DNA of 64,000 bases from Punica granatum (taxonomy: Eukaryota; Streptophyta; Magnoliopsida; Myrtales; Lythraceae), in NCBI RefSeq assembly GCF_007655135.1, contig NC_045128.1, forward strand, positions 36,922,811 through 36,986,810, in the 5' to 3' direction. Under the pieces are notes generated by a model. That model was not told where the DNA came from, did no database searches, and saw only the letters and a list, made by a program, of their open reading frames with translations. Below, piece by piece: positions 10,373 to 20,925 of the stretch. Every line of letters begins with the position of its first letter. The stretch's first letter is position 1. The position numbers and the translations under genes are program-made.

Positions 10373-10683
10373 TGTTGGAGATAAATGTATCAGAGTTGCT
10401 TTTGTCTTTTGTTAGTCAAATGTCAGTTTTCTTTGTTTCTTAGTTGCTATTTTTAAGGAGTCAGTTAACTGGTGTTTAGGTGCTTAGTTTTTGCACGATA
10501 GGTGCAGTTATTTTTCAGCTTTATGTTTAAGCTTTAACTATTTTTTCTTCAGTGTATTGTATTGAAGTTTTTCAGCAGCAGATAGTTTTTTCCCTTCTCT
10601 CTGTCAAATCTGCATTCTCTCATTCTCTCTAAATTGAGTTCTGCTGGTCTACTACTGTGAGGATTAAATTAAGAGACTTAACA
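10373..10683 (+). repeat. 5' LTR of the copia element
   Basis: This 311-bp LTR begins TGTTGGAGAT and ends CTTAACA. Compared with the 3' LTR it differs by two A/G substitutions (in the ...actAttttttcttcAgtg region) and by three extra bases (act) near its end. Confidence 0.97.
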
Positions 10684-10684
10684 G

Positions 10685-10696
10685 TGGTATCAGAGC
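10685..10696 (+). other. primer-binding site (initiator Met tRNA)
   Basis: TGGTATCAGAGC begins one base after the 5' LTR. It is the standard plant LTR-retrotransposon primer site, complementary to the 3' end of tRNA-iMet. Confidence 0.95.
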
Positions 10697-10766
10697 TGCA
10701 ATTGATCTTAAGGGGCTATGAGTTGCTTGGTCGAGAGTCTTTGCATTCAGTAAAGGCCAAAAGGAG

Positions 10767-13700
10767 ATGGAATCAGGCTCAAGCAGCTTCCCTAGTATGG
10801 CGCCACCTGTGTTTGATGGAGAAAATTATCAAGCATGTGCAGTGAAGATGGCTGCTTACATGGAAGGGTGCGATTTATGGGAAACGGTGGAGAATGACTA
10901 TGAGGTGGCTCCACTTCCTGAGAACCCAACCATGAATCAGATCAAATACCATAAAGAGAGGACAACCAGGAAGGCCAAGGCAAAGTCCTGTCTTTTTGCA
11001 ACTGTCTCCCCAACAATCTTCACAAGGATAATGAGGTATGGATCAGCTAAAGCTATTTGGGATTTTCTTAAGTCTGAGTATGAAGGGGATGAGAGGGTGA
11101 GAGGAATGAAAGTGTTGAACCTCTTGAGAGAGTTTGAGAGGCAACAAATGGATGATGCAGAAACTGTGAAGGAATATGCAAAGAGGCTAATTGAGATTGT
11201 TGATAAGATAAGGGTGCTTGGGACAGACATAAAGGATGATAGAATTGTGCAGAAAATATTGATTTCTCTGCCTGAAAAATTTGAGGCTACCATAGCTTCT
11301 CTAGAGAACACAAAAGATCTGTCAGAAATAAAATTGGCAGAATTGCTCAGTGCATTACAGGCACAAGAGCAAAGGAGGATGATAAGGAGAGGAGAGCCCA
11401 AAGAAGGGGCATTGCAGGCCAAGTTGCAGCTGAATGCTGTAGGCAAAGGGAAGAAATGGAGTCAAAGAAAAGGAGACGGTGAAGGCTTCAAGTCAGTAGC
11501 AAGATCAAAAGGCTCCAGTACTCAAGATCAAAGCAAGAAGGGAAAGCAGACCACTTGCAAGCATTGTGGGAAAACCAATCATCCCCACTACAGATGCTGG
11601 AGAAGGCCAGATGTAAAATGTAGAAAATGTCATAAAATGGGCCATATTGACAGGTTCTGCAAGGAGAAGAGCACACAGCAACAAAATGAAGCTCAAGTAG
11701 CACAGGAAGATGAGCACTTATTTGTTGCATCCTGCTATGCCTCAAGTACTGCAGGTAGTGGTTAGCTCCTGGATAGTGGTTGCACAAACCACATGACCAG
11801 TGACAGAAGCCTGTTCAAGGAGTTTGATGGCTCATTTTCTACAAAGGTGAGGATTGGAAATGGAGACGACATTGTTGTGAAAGGAAGAGGAACTGTGGTG
11901 ATTGAAGGTCATGCTGGTGCCAAGGCTATCACTGGTGTGCTCTATGTGCCCGAGATAGACCAGAACTTGTTAAGTGTTGGTCAGCTAGTTGAGAAAGGGT
12001 ATAAGGTCATGTTTGAAGGAAAGGAGTGTTTGATTTCTGATGTAAGTGGCCAAGAGCTGTTCAGGATACCTATGCAGGATAAATGTTTCTCTTTCAATCC
12101 TTTGGAAGGGAAGCAAGTTGCCTACAAGACATAAACTGAGGCTACAGAGATTTGGCACAAAAGGCTGGGGCACTATCACAGTAAGGGCCTGGTGTACATG
12201 CAGAAGAATGAGATGGCTAAGGATCTGCCAGTCATGGAAGAACAGGATTCCACCTGCAAAATCTGTTTACTCGGCAAGCAAGCAAGAATTCCATTCAAGG
12301 GAGCAAGTTGGAGAGCTACTGAGAAGCTAGAACTGGTGCACTCAGACGTGTGTGGTCCCATGTCAGAAGCCTCTCTAAATGGAAGCAGGTACTTTATAAC
12401 TTTCATTGATGACTTCACCAGAATGTGTTGGATCTATTTTCTGAAAGCTAAGTCAGAAGTTGCTGAGGTGTTTATGAAATTTAAGTGCTGGATTGAGAAT
12501 CAATGTGGTAGAAGGATCAAGGTACTCAGATCAGACAATGGCACTGAGTATACCTCAAACAAGTTTAAGTGCCTTTGTGATGAAGCAGGCATAGAACGTC
12601 AGTTTACTGCCCCATATTCTCCACAGCAAAACGGAGTAAGTGAGAGAAAAAATAGAACTATAGTGGAAATGGCAAGGTGTCTTATGCAGGAGAAAGACAT
12701 GCCACTAAAGTTCTGGGCAGAGGCAGCAAATACTGATGTCTTTCTGCTCAACAGGCTCCCTACAAAAGCCTTGGAGAAGAAGACACCCTATGAGGCTTGG
12801 CACGAGATGAAGCCATCTGTGAAGAATTTAAAGGTATTTGGTTGTGTATGCTACACACATGTACCTCAGGAAAAGAGAAGGAAACTAGATCAGAAGTCTG
12901 AGCCTGGTGTGTTTGTTGGGTATAGCCTGCAGTCTAAGGCCTATAGAGTATTTCAACCTCAAACTGAGAAGGTGATAATTAGCAGAGATGTCACCTTCTT
13001 GGAAGAGGAGAAGTGGAACTGGAAAGAAGGCAGTAAGGCGGAGAAAGGTGTGACTCAAAAGTGCTGATCACCACAACTGTCAAGTAAAAAAAACAGTAGA
13101 GATAGAAGACTCTATCGATGATTATCCAGTAAGGGGCAGCAGACCATTATCTGAGATATATGAAAGATGCAATGTTGCAGTGCTCGAGCCTTCATGTTTT
13201 GAAGATGCCAAGACAGATCAGAAGTGGATGATTGCAATGAAGGAGGAGCTGAGCATGATAGAAAAGAATCAGACCTGGGAATTGGTTGTAGACGTCAAGA
13301 CAGGAAGGTCATAGGAGTGAAATGGGTGTACAGGACCAAATTAAATTCTGATGGTTCTGTCAACAAGTATAAGGCCAAACTTGTGGTAAAGGGCTATGCA
13401 CAGGTTTGGGGAGTAGACTACTCAGAGACTTTTGCTCCTGTGGCTAGACTTGACACCATCAGATTATTAATTGCAGTTGCATCAAAGAAGAGCTGGAAAG
13501 TATACCAGCTGGATGTTAAGTCTGCATTCCTTAATGGTGTGCTCGAAGAAGAAATTTATGTTGAGCAACCTGAAGGTTTTTGGGTCAAGAATCAGGAAGA
13601 CAAAGTGTACAAGTTGAAGAAGGCACTGTATGGTTTGAAGCAAGCTCCCAGAGCCTGGTATAGTAAAATGGATGAGTATCTGAGAAATTTGGGTTTTCAA

Positions 13701-14714
13701 AGAAGTTTGAGTGAGTTTACTCTATATGTGAAGAAGGCTTGCAGCAGTGAAATTGTTATCTCTTTGTATGTGGATGATTTACTTGTGACAGGAAATGATG
13801 AAGATCTAATTAAAGAGCTGAAGCAAGATCTGATGAAGGTCTTTGAAATGACAGACCTTGGAGAAATGGCCTACTTTCTGGGCATGGAGATAAAGTAGAC
13901 TCAGTTGGGAATTTTCATCTGTCAATGAAGGTATCTGAAGGAGATTTTAAAGAGATTTAATATGGAGGAGTGCATTAGTGTTAAGACTCCTATGTGTTAC
14001 AAAGAAAAGTTGCAAAAGGAGGATGGAACAAAACCAACTGATGAAGCACACTATAGGAGTTTGGTTGGCTGTCTCATGTACCTAACAGCAACCAGACCAG
14101 ATATTCTGTATGTGGTAAGTGTTCTGTCAAGATTCTTGAACTGTGCAAAAGAATCTCACATGATTGCTGCAAAGAGGGTCCTAAGGTATCTAAAGGGAAC
14201 ATCTTGTCATGGAGTTAAGTTCACAAAGAGTAAGGAGTTGAAGTTGTCTGGTTTTTCAGACAGTGACTAGGCAGGAAGTGCAGATGACATGAAAAGCACT
14301 TTTGGTTACTGTTTCAGTCTCGGTTCAGCATGTTTTTCCTGGTGTTCAAAGAAGCAGGAAATAGTTGCTCAATCCACTGTTGAAGCTGAGTTCATAGCAG
14401 CAACAGCAGCAGCCAATCAAGCACTTTGGTTAAGGAAGTTGATGCAGGATTTGCATTTGAGTTCAAAGGAAGGAACTGAAGCATATGTGGACAATCAAGC
14501 TACTTTAGCTATCTCTCATAATCTTGTTTTTCATGGAAGGACAAAGCACTTTAAGGTAAAGTATTACTTTCTCAGAGAAGTGCAACAAAATGGTGAAGTG
14601 AAGCTTGTATACTGCAGAACTGATGAGCAGCTTGCAGACATCTTTACCAAGTCATTTCATGTTGAGAGATTTGAGTTTCTAAAGGAGAAGATTGGTGTGT
14701 GCAGCAGCAACTGA
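10767..14714 (+). pseudogene. copia gag-pol polyprotein gene, multiply interrupted
   Basis: Gag opens at ATG 10767 with a UBN2-type gag domain (starting MESGSSSFPSMAPPVFDGEN). It is followed by two zinc knuckles (CKHCGKTNHPHYRC and CRKCHKMGHIDRFC, about residues 263-298). Protease (LLDSGCTNHM) follows, then GAG-pre-integrase (IWHKRLGH), an integrase core with HSDVCGPM, FIDDFTR, SDNGTEY and NGVSERKNR, reverse transcriptase with YVDDLLVTG, and RNase H with STVEAEF. The frame is broken by stops at 11763 (TAG), 12132 (TAA), 13065 (TGA), 13896 (TAG), 13926 (TGA) and 14268 (TAG), and by frameshifts near 13080 and 13290. Two stops fall where the family normally has Trp, and 13896 and 13926 where Gln and Arg are expected. 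It cannot make its own enzymes. Confidence 0.92.
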
Positions 14715-14726
14715 TCCAAGGAGGAG

Positions 14727-15034
14727 TGTTGGAGATAAATGTATCAGAGTTGCTTTTGTCTTTTGTTAGTCAAATGTCAGTTTTCTTTGTTTCTTAGTTG
14801 CTATTTTTAAGGAGTCAGTTAACTGGTGTTTAGGTGCTTAGTTTTTGCACGATAGGTGCAGTTATTTTTCAGCTTTATGTTTAAGCTTTAACTGTTTTTT
14901 CTTCGGTGTATTGTATTGAAGTTTTTCAGCAGCAGATAGTTTTTTCCCTTCTCTCTGTCAAATCTGCATTCTCTCATTCTCTCTAAATTGAGTTCTGCTG
15001 GTCTACTGTGAGGATTAAATTAAGAGACTTAACA
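14727..15034 (+). repeat. 3' LTR of the copia element
   Basis: This 308-bp LTR begins TGTTGGAGAT right after the purine-rich tract and ends CTTAACA before the agaga target duplication. It is nearly identical to the 5' LTR (two substitutions and one 3-bp indel). Confidence 0.97.
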
Positions 15035-15039
15035 AGAGA

Positions 15040-15603
15040 CCCATATCGGAGAGGCCGGCTATGGAGAATAGGCGGCCGACAATGAACAACAGGGGGCCAA
15101 CAGTGTGACACAGGACTGCAATAAAAGGATAGGAGGTCGGTCCATATGAGATTACAGATGGCATGCGTCATTGCTTCGGTGATACTCTGAAAACGAGAGT
15201 CATTTTTATGATATGTGTGTGGTAATATTATGAAAATCTTAGTAGGAGTTTGTTCGAACTATCACATTTTATTGTTGTTAGGACCGGGAATCAGGGGACC
15301 TCTCTCCGTTTCCCTCTCTATCTAAACCGAGGTTTGTCAATCTAAAATGATGTTAAATGCTTAGCATTGGAGTGTTAATGAAGCTAGTGTTTGATGTTGT
15401 CAATGATAAGCAATTGGAATTTTCTTCTTTTTCTTCTTTTTTTTAGCAGACTGCGTATGATATAGTGTTTGATGTTGTCAAATAAGAAGTAATTTTGGGT
15501 TTTGTTAATCAAATAAGTTGAACAAAACTAACAGCGTGTTTATTTCAACTTAATTAAATAAGTGCTTAAAAGTTGGTTACAAGTTAGTTATAAGAGAAAA
15601 TGA
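15040..15603. other. spacer between copia element and SINE; no gene seen
   Basis: The sequence continues the original 3' flank of the second TIR-NB copy (resuming after the target duplication) and becomes AT-rich. No exon or repeat with clear ends was recognised. Confidence 0.4.
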
Positions 15604-15617
15604 ATATAATAAAAGAG

Positions 15618-15885
15618 GAACCACCAGCACAGTGGTCTTGTGGTTAAGTATCAAGCGCTCCACTTGAACATCACGAGTTCGAGCCTCACTGATAATGTTT
15701 GATCCAGTGGGTCTTAGACTTAATTCACTAGTGTCTTGGTAGGGCTGCGGTGACCAAGTTGGGCTAAAGTCTCAACAAGCTATGGCGAAATGAACATTTC
15801 GTGGCGGTTAGGTTCTCTTAGTTGAGGTAGTCACAGCGGGCTAATAACCCGACCTCACCTTTAATTCATAAAAATATATATATGT
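15618..15885 (+). mobile_element. tRNA-derived SINE with perfect target-site duplication
   Basis: The 268-bp insertion is flanked by an exact 14-bp repeat (atataataaaagag at 15604-15617 and 15886-15899). Near its start are the RNA polymerase III promoter boxes: box A (tggtcttgtggttaagta, about 15633) and box B (gagttcgagcc, 15675-15685). The 3' end is an AT-rich simple tail. There is no coding potential. The body after box B (ggtagggctgcggtgacc and onward) is a non-tRNA region typical of plant SINEs. It is not a functional tRNA gene, because the acceptor stem and anticodon arm cannot be formed. Confidence 0.88.
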
Positions 15886-15899
15886 ATATAATAAAAGAG

Positions 15900-16667
15900 C
15901 AAAATATAATAAATAATGATCTAAACTACTTAATCATTAAGTAAAAAATCACTTAATGAAATAAGTAGAAAATTTTGACTTAATGAAATAAGTTATTTTT
16001 CACTTATTGTTACTTTTTATCTCTTACAAAACTTTTCTTGTCATTATTCATTTCTCCATTCTTCCTTGACATTTCTTCTCTTAACTAACTAAATGCTTAA
16101 TTTTTAAGCACTTAATTTATCAAACACCATCTAAGTACTGAAATTTTAATTTCAACACTTAATTCGAATGATCAAGTACAGGTTAAGCGTATGCATGTAT
16201 AACTTGTATATGAAATGAAACAAATGAGATCAATGATCATTTCTAAAGATAAGAGATGTTTTCAGGTGATTATAATATCAGACGTGAAAAAAAGATATGA
16301 ATATCGCACCATCTCTTTTAAGCTCATATATTAACATATGAATCAACATCTAGATTATCGAGATTAGTCCTTCGCAAGGTAGTCAAAATCTAGAAACTCC
16401 ATTTTGACTTCTGTCTATTAGGGAAAAGACTTTCGTTTGGGACGCAAAAAATGGGTAAAGACTTCGAGTCTCGGCCTCCCTTTTACGCGTTAATCACGCA
16501 TGGCCATGGGGGCAGGCACTTCCCCGAAGTTCCCTTCTCCTTGCAACCGCCTAATTTCCTAGCTACAAAAGGCATGGTTATATTGAAGAGAATGCAAGCA
16601 ATTGTACTAAACACTCGGATTAAAAGTTTCAAACCAACTTGATATATTTGATACTATTACATAAAAC
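15900..16667. other. upstream region of the intact TIR-NB gene
   Basis: AT-rich spacer. No exon was recognised. The small open frame at 16451-16642 has no family features and probably belongs to the promoter or leader of the gene starting at 16668. Confidence 0.4.
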
Positions 16668-19600
16668 ATGGCTCGGCTTCCTTCTTCTTCTTCGAGCATA
16701 TCCCCTAGGTGGTGCTACGACGTGTTCCTTAGCTTCAGAGGGGAGGACACGCGGGAAGGCTTCACGAGCCACCTCTACCAGGCATTGAGCAAAGTAGGAA
16801 TCAACACTTTCATGGACATGCAGCTCCAGAAAGGCGAGGAAGTCGCCTCAGAACTTCCGATGAAGATAGAGCAGTCCAGATTCTCAATCGTGGTCTTCTC
16901 GGAGAGTTACGCATCTTCAAGGTGGTGCTTGGACGAGCTGGTGAAGATCATGGAGTGCAAGGACAAGATGGGGCAGCATGTCATGCCAGTCTTTTATAAG
17001 ATACAGCCTTCTGAGATTAGGAACCAGAGTGGAAGAACAGAGGAGCATCTGCGACTGCTGAAGTTAAGTGGAAAGTATGACTGTAAGCTCAGGAAATGGA
17101 AGACTGCCCTCATGGCTACTGCTAATTTGAGTGGCTGGCCCTTCAAAAAGGAGTACGTCCACCCCAAATTTTTCTGAGCCGCACAGTGTTTCATTACTAA
17201 AAATATTGAGATCACCGAGGGGTGATTTACCAAGGGATTACTGAGGGATCCGAATCCCTCAGCAAATCAGTCCTCAGTAAGTTTACCGAGGGAAATCACT
17301 CGATAATACCTCGATATTTCCCAAAAAAAAAAAATTCCGACAGATTTACTAAGGGGGATTTATCCCTCGGTAACTCCATAATTTTTGTTAAAAAAACAAA
17401 TTCCACCCGTCTACTCCTCTCTCTCCCCTATCCCCTCCCACCTCTCTCTCATCCCCCTCGGTAACTCCATACTTCTGTTAAAAAAAAATCCACCCACCTA
17501 CCCTTCTTCCTCTCCTATAGATCTCCCACCCCCCATCCGCCCACCCCTCATGCCATTTCCTTAATGGTTGAGCTATCGGAATTGTTTTTGTCATTTCTGT
17601 ACGCATAATTATATTTGTATTACTTATCTCTATATTTTTATTTTAAAAAAAATCAAAAACTCATAATATTAACAAATATGCATTGATAATATATGCATCT
17701 AATAATAAATTCAACATTATTTATCTATATAATGCACGTGATATTTAATTGAAAATAACCGTATCGTTTATTTGACCGATCTAAATAGATCTTAATGTAA
17801 CATAATCGAGAATTTTATAGACTCTCCCTTACGAGTTCGAACATGCTCTCCACTACTATTTATTTTGAGGTTTTATTTCTAATACTATTTATTTCATGTA
17901 CAATATTAAAATAGTAAGTAACTATAAAATGTATCTATTTATGATTCGCGCTCCGAGCGCAAATATAATCTTAGTTATAATGTTTACACACTCCCAACAT
18001 AAACATTATATTTATATACTTATATCTATATATATTTTTTCAAAAACTCAAAATTTTAAATATTCAAATTAATTAATTTCATATTTACTATAAATATTTA
18101 ACACTTTCAATCTTAAATTAAATTAATTTTATGTTTAACTTACAATAATATTCTCTTCAAGAAATACCATTTATATGTGATATATATCTCTACAATTATT
18201 ATTGTAAAACAAATATCAATTTTCTCATTTGATTTTTTTAGCTTTTTATTAAAAAATTGATACTTTTTAATTTACCGAGGGATTTTTTCCTTGGTAAATT
18301 ATTTTTTAAAAATTTTACCAAGAGAAAATCCCTAGATAATTTATTTTTAAAAAAACTTAATTTTTTTATTTTACCGAGAGAATTACCGAGGGATTTTCTC
18401 TCGGTAATTATCTAAGGAAAAATCCCTCTAAAGTCCCTCTGTAAAGTTTCCAAGGGATTATTGTGGGAATTTTACTGAGGGACGCAATCCCTCGGTAATT
18501 CCGGTAACTTTAGTAGTGTTCGTTCGAAAGGGAGGGGAAATGAAGGAAACGTGAGGATTAAGGATACCAGATTATATATGAAAAATCGTATGTAAAAGAA
18601 AATGAATGAGCACACATTGAAATTTGGAAGCGAAGCGTGTTGTTCTGCTAGTCTTAAAACCAGTGATACATTTTCTAAACATCATTTAAATTTGTTTTAA
18701 ACAGGACTGAACCTGAAGCGCAGCTCATCCAGAAGATTGTTGAAGAAGTGTCGACGAGATTGAATCGGACAAGAGCATTGAGCATTGCCCGCTATCCAGT
18801 TGGACTCGAATATCACATTGAGAAGATCAATCCGTTTCTGGGGATTGGAGTTGATGATGAGGTGAGGATGATTGGAATATATGGCGAGGAGGGCATTGGG
18901 AAGTCAACTATTGCCAGGGCAATTTTCAACTTGCATTGCCATAGGTTTGAAGGAGGCAGCTTTCTTGCACAAGTGAAGGCATGTTCAGGAGCAGAAGGGC
19001 ATGGACTGGTTAAGGTTCAGGAAACCCTTCTGTGCGAGACTCTAGGGCTTGATAGCATAAGCTTGGGAAATTCCTACAGAGGGGTCAGCGTCATCAAGCA
19101 AAGGCTTTGGTCCAAGAAGGTTCTTCTGGTTATCGACGATGTCGATGACTTGGACCAGCTGAGGCAGTTAGCAGGAGGCAATGAATGGTTTGGTCCGGGA
19201 AGCAGGATCATCATTACCACCCGAAACAAGGATTTGCTGCAAGCCCATGGGGTTGCCATTGAACATTCATGCGAGGTGGATAGACTGAACAACTTTTACT
19301 CTTCCTTGCTTTTTTGCTGGAACACATTCAGGAAGCTCGACCCTCCAGAGATGTTCGTGGAGCTCTCACAATGCATAGTTGAAATTGTCCAAGGCGTTCC
19401 CAAGAGACTTATCACGAAAGGTTCTTCTCTATATGGTAAAGGCGCCAAAGAGTGGGGTGACGTGATCATGGAGTTATGGGAAGCGTCTAATGGAGAAGGA
19501 TGGGATAAAATACTCAAGATCGCCATTGATGGGCTCGAGCAACTTCAGAGAGCTATTTTACTTGTTATTGCCTACGTCTTGAATGGCAAGGATAAAGAAG

Positions 19601-20004
19601 AGATCATGGATATTCTGGATATTTCTGAATCGCTTTTCAATACTGGAATCGAAGACCTTACCAGTAAATCTTTGATATGTATTCAACGAAATAAAATCTG
19701 GGTGAGCGAGTCACTTAGGGAACTGGCAAGGGAAATCCTCCATGCGATGTCTCAGATCAAATTCCGGTTGATGTGCATATTAAGGTACTTGGATGATGCA
19801 ACTGATGAGCTTGAAGATGACATCAACTCGGCCGCTCGCTCTCTCTTTAAGGAGATTTTCAAAGACAGTGAGGGCGAAGAAGTAGAGGGGGAGGAGGATG
19901 TCATATCTGAACTTACAAACGAAACGGGATTAGAGGAGGGAATAGATGACTTTGCAGAGGATATCGAGTCATTCATCGATGAGGCATTTTCCTTCTTTTC
20001 CTAA
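16668..20004 (+). CDS. TIR-NB (TN) immune receptor without LRRs, copy 3, intact
   Basis: Two exons (16668-17152 and 18705-20004) encode 594 residues, spliced GGA|GTACGT to aaacag|G. TIR domain residues 15-160 have the DVFLSFRGEDTREGFTSHLY start and the catalytic glutamate of plant TIR NADases at E90 (WCLDELVKIMEC). NB-ARC has P-loop GIYGEEGIGKSTIAR (about 219-230), kinase-2 LLVIDDVDDL (about 302) and RNBS-B GSRIIITTR (about 327). The GLPL motif is changed to GVPKRLI and the MHD motif to VSE. There is no LRR. The protein ends in an acidic, probably helical tail (DDATDELEDDINSAARSLF to DEAFSFFS). TIR-NB proteins act in effector-triggered immunity through TIR NADase activity and the EDS1 pathway; the lost motifs suggest altered nucleotide control. 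The intron holds a CACTA-like element. Confidence 0.88.
17192..18518. mobile_element. non-autonomous CACTA-like DNA transposon inside the TIR-NB intron
   Basis: The ends are inverted: CATTACTAAAA at 17192 and, on the other strand at 18518, CACTACTAAAG, which is the CACTA terminal motif. Inside both ends are many copies of CCGAGGGA or TCCCTCGG in both orientations (17214-17360 and 18270-18500), the subterminal repeats typical of En/Spm-type elements. The middle is AT-rich and non-coding. The flanking triplets are ttt and ttc, an imperfect 3-bp target duplication. At 1.33 kb it would depend on a transposase from elsewhere. Confidence 0.72.
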
Positions 20005-20307
20005 GATAAGAAGCTTGTCAAAACATGTTTGTTAGCTTCCAGCAATATACTAGGATACGTCTTGTATTCTCGATATCCCGAAGCATTTCGAAAGCTGGTA
20101 ATATTTCAAAAAAACGAGGATTGGGATGAATGATGATTACAATACGTGTACTGTGATATTACCAAAATCGCAAGGTAAACAGAAAATTCTTCTTATACAT
20201 TTCTACTTCGAATCGAACTCGGCATTACACCGAGACTTCAGAAGCCCTGCATGTCATGTTAGGCTGTGAGCAACGCGCGTGGTGGAGGCACATTCAGTTA
20301 ACCCCTG
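20005..20307. other. 3' flank of the TIR-NB gene
   Basis: The first 100 bases match the flank after pseudogene copy 1 (agcattt.gaaagct and nearby), confirming their common origin. A box-B-like string near 20212 (cgaatcgaactc, minus strand) hints at another worn SINE, but no box A or target duplication was found. Confidence 0.45.
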
Positions 20308-20321
20308 GGCTTGCCATTACC

Positions 20322-20506
20322 TTTTTTTTTTTTTTTTGCGCTAGTGTTCCGGCTTCACCCGACTAATTTCCGGAATTCCGTGAACCCCGGCGACGCACGG
20401 AGAGGGTATCACGTCAAAAGCGCTCCGGTGGCCCTAAGGGAATTCAAACTCGAAATCGAAAGCAAACTTAGGTGCACCTTAATCACTAGACCAAACCTCT
20501 TAGGTT
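20322..20506 (-). mobile_element. tRNA-derived SINE, minus strand
   Basis: Read on the minus strand, the element starts near 20506 with box A (tttggtctagtgattaaggt) and box B (gagtttgaattcc). It ends in a poly(A) tail, seen as 16 T at 20322-20337. A 14-bp target-site duplication with one mismatch flanks it (ggcttgccattacc at 20308-20321 and ggcttgccgttacc at 20507-20520). The body differs from the SINE at 15618, so it belongs to another family. Confidence 0.85.
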
Positions 20507-20520
20507 GGCTTGCCGTTACC

Positions 20521-20925
20521 GTTGCCTTCCGAACTAACGATCTGTTTCTGTCGTTGTCGCTTTAGATGGAGGAAGCCTGTTCCCTTTTTAAAAATAAATA
20601 AATTGAAGAAAGACAAAACGAAAATAATTATAAAAAGAAAAGGTAATTTTCGACGAGCACGGTGCCAGCAGCCATGGAAGACAAGACAGAGGTATGCTTT
20701 GACCAGAAGCCGGAAGGAACAGCTCCCCCCAATCATCACCATTTTCTCCGCTGCCTCTCTCTCTCTCCGGAAGAAACATCCTCGAACCCATCTCTGTCTC
20801 TGTCTCTGTGTTCAGTCAGACTCCATTTCTCTTCTCTTCCGAGCTGAGGGAAGCAACCCAACAACCCTCATTCCAAGAACGCCCACAGGGAGGGAAAGAA
20901 GGAGAAGAAGAACCAAAGAAACGCC
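20521..20925. other. promoter and 5' leader of the receptor-like kinase gene
   Basis: The stretch has CT-rich tracts (tctctctctc near 20757, ctgtctctgtctctgtg near 20795) before the start codon at 20926. Overlapping open frames on both strands are not supported as genes. The promoter lies directly next to the SINE. Confidence 0.5.

Larger units (their letters stand above)
10373..15034 (+). mobile_element. Ty1/copia LTR retrotransposon, full length but frame-broken
   Basis: The element is 4,662 bp with direct LTRs at both ends, TG...CA termini and a perfect 5-bp target-site duplication (agaga at 10368-10372 and 15035-15039). Next to the 5' LTR lies a primer-binding site matching the 3' end of initiator Met tRNA. 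A purine-rich tract (ccaaggaggag, 14716-14726) lies directly before the 3' LTR. Inside, the domain order is gag, protease, integrase, reverse transcriptase, RNase H, which defines the copia superfamily. It sits between the second and third TIR-NB copies. Confidence 0.97.

Noticed and set aside
10937..11446. 169-codon minus-strand open frame
   Set aside because: Antisense to copia gag; no independent support.
11763..11765. Programmed read-through of the gag-protease TAG in the copia element
   Set aside because: Copia elements normally use one continuous frame, the codon replaces a usual Trp, and several other stops and frameshifts follow, so simple loss of function is more likely.
15632..15690. 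tRNA gene
   Set aside because: Box A and box B are present, but the cloverleaf cannot close, and the segment is the head of a SINE with a target-site duplication.
17222..17464. 80-codon open frame after the TIR exon
   Set aside because: It is composed of CACTA-like subterminal repeats and lies in an intron.
20205..20300. Third SINE near 20.2 kb
   Set aside because: Only a box-B-like string was seen; no box A, tail or target duplication could be matched.
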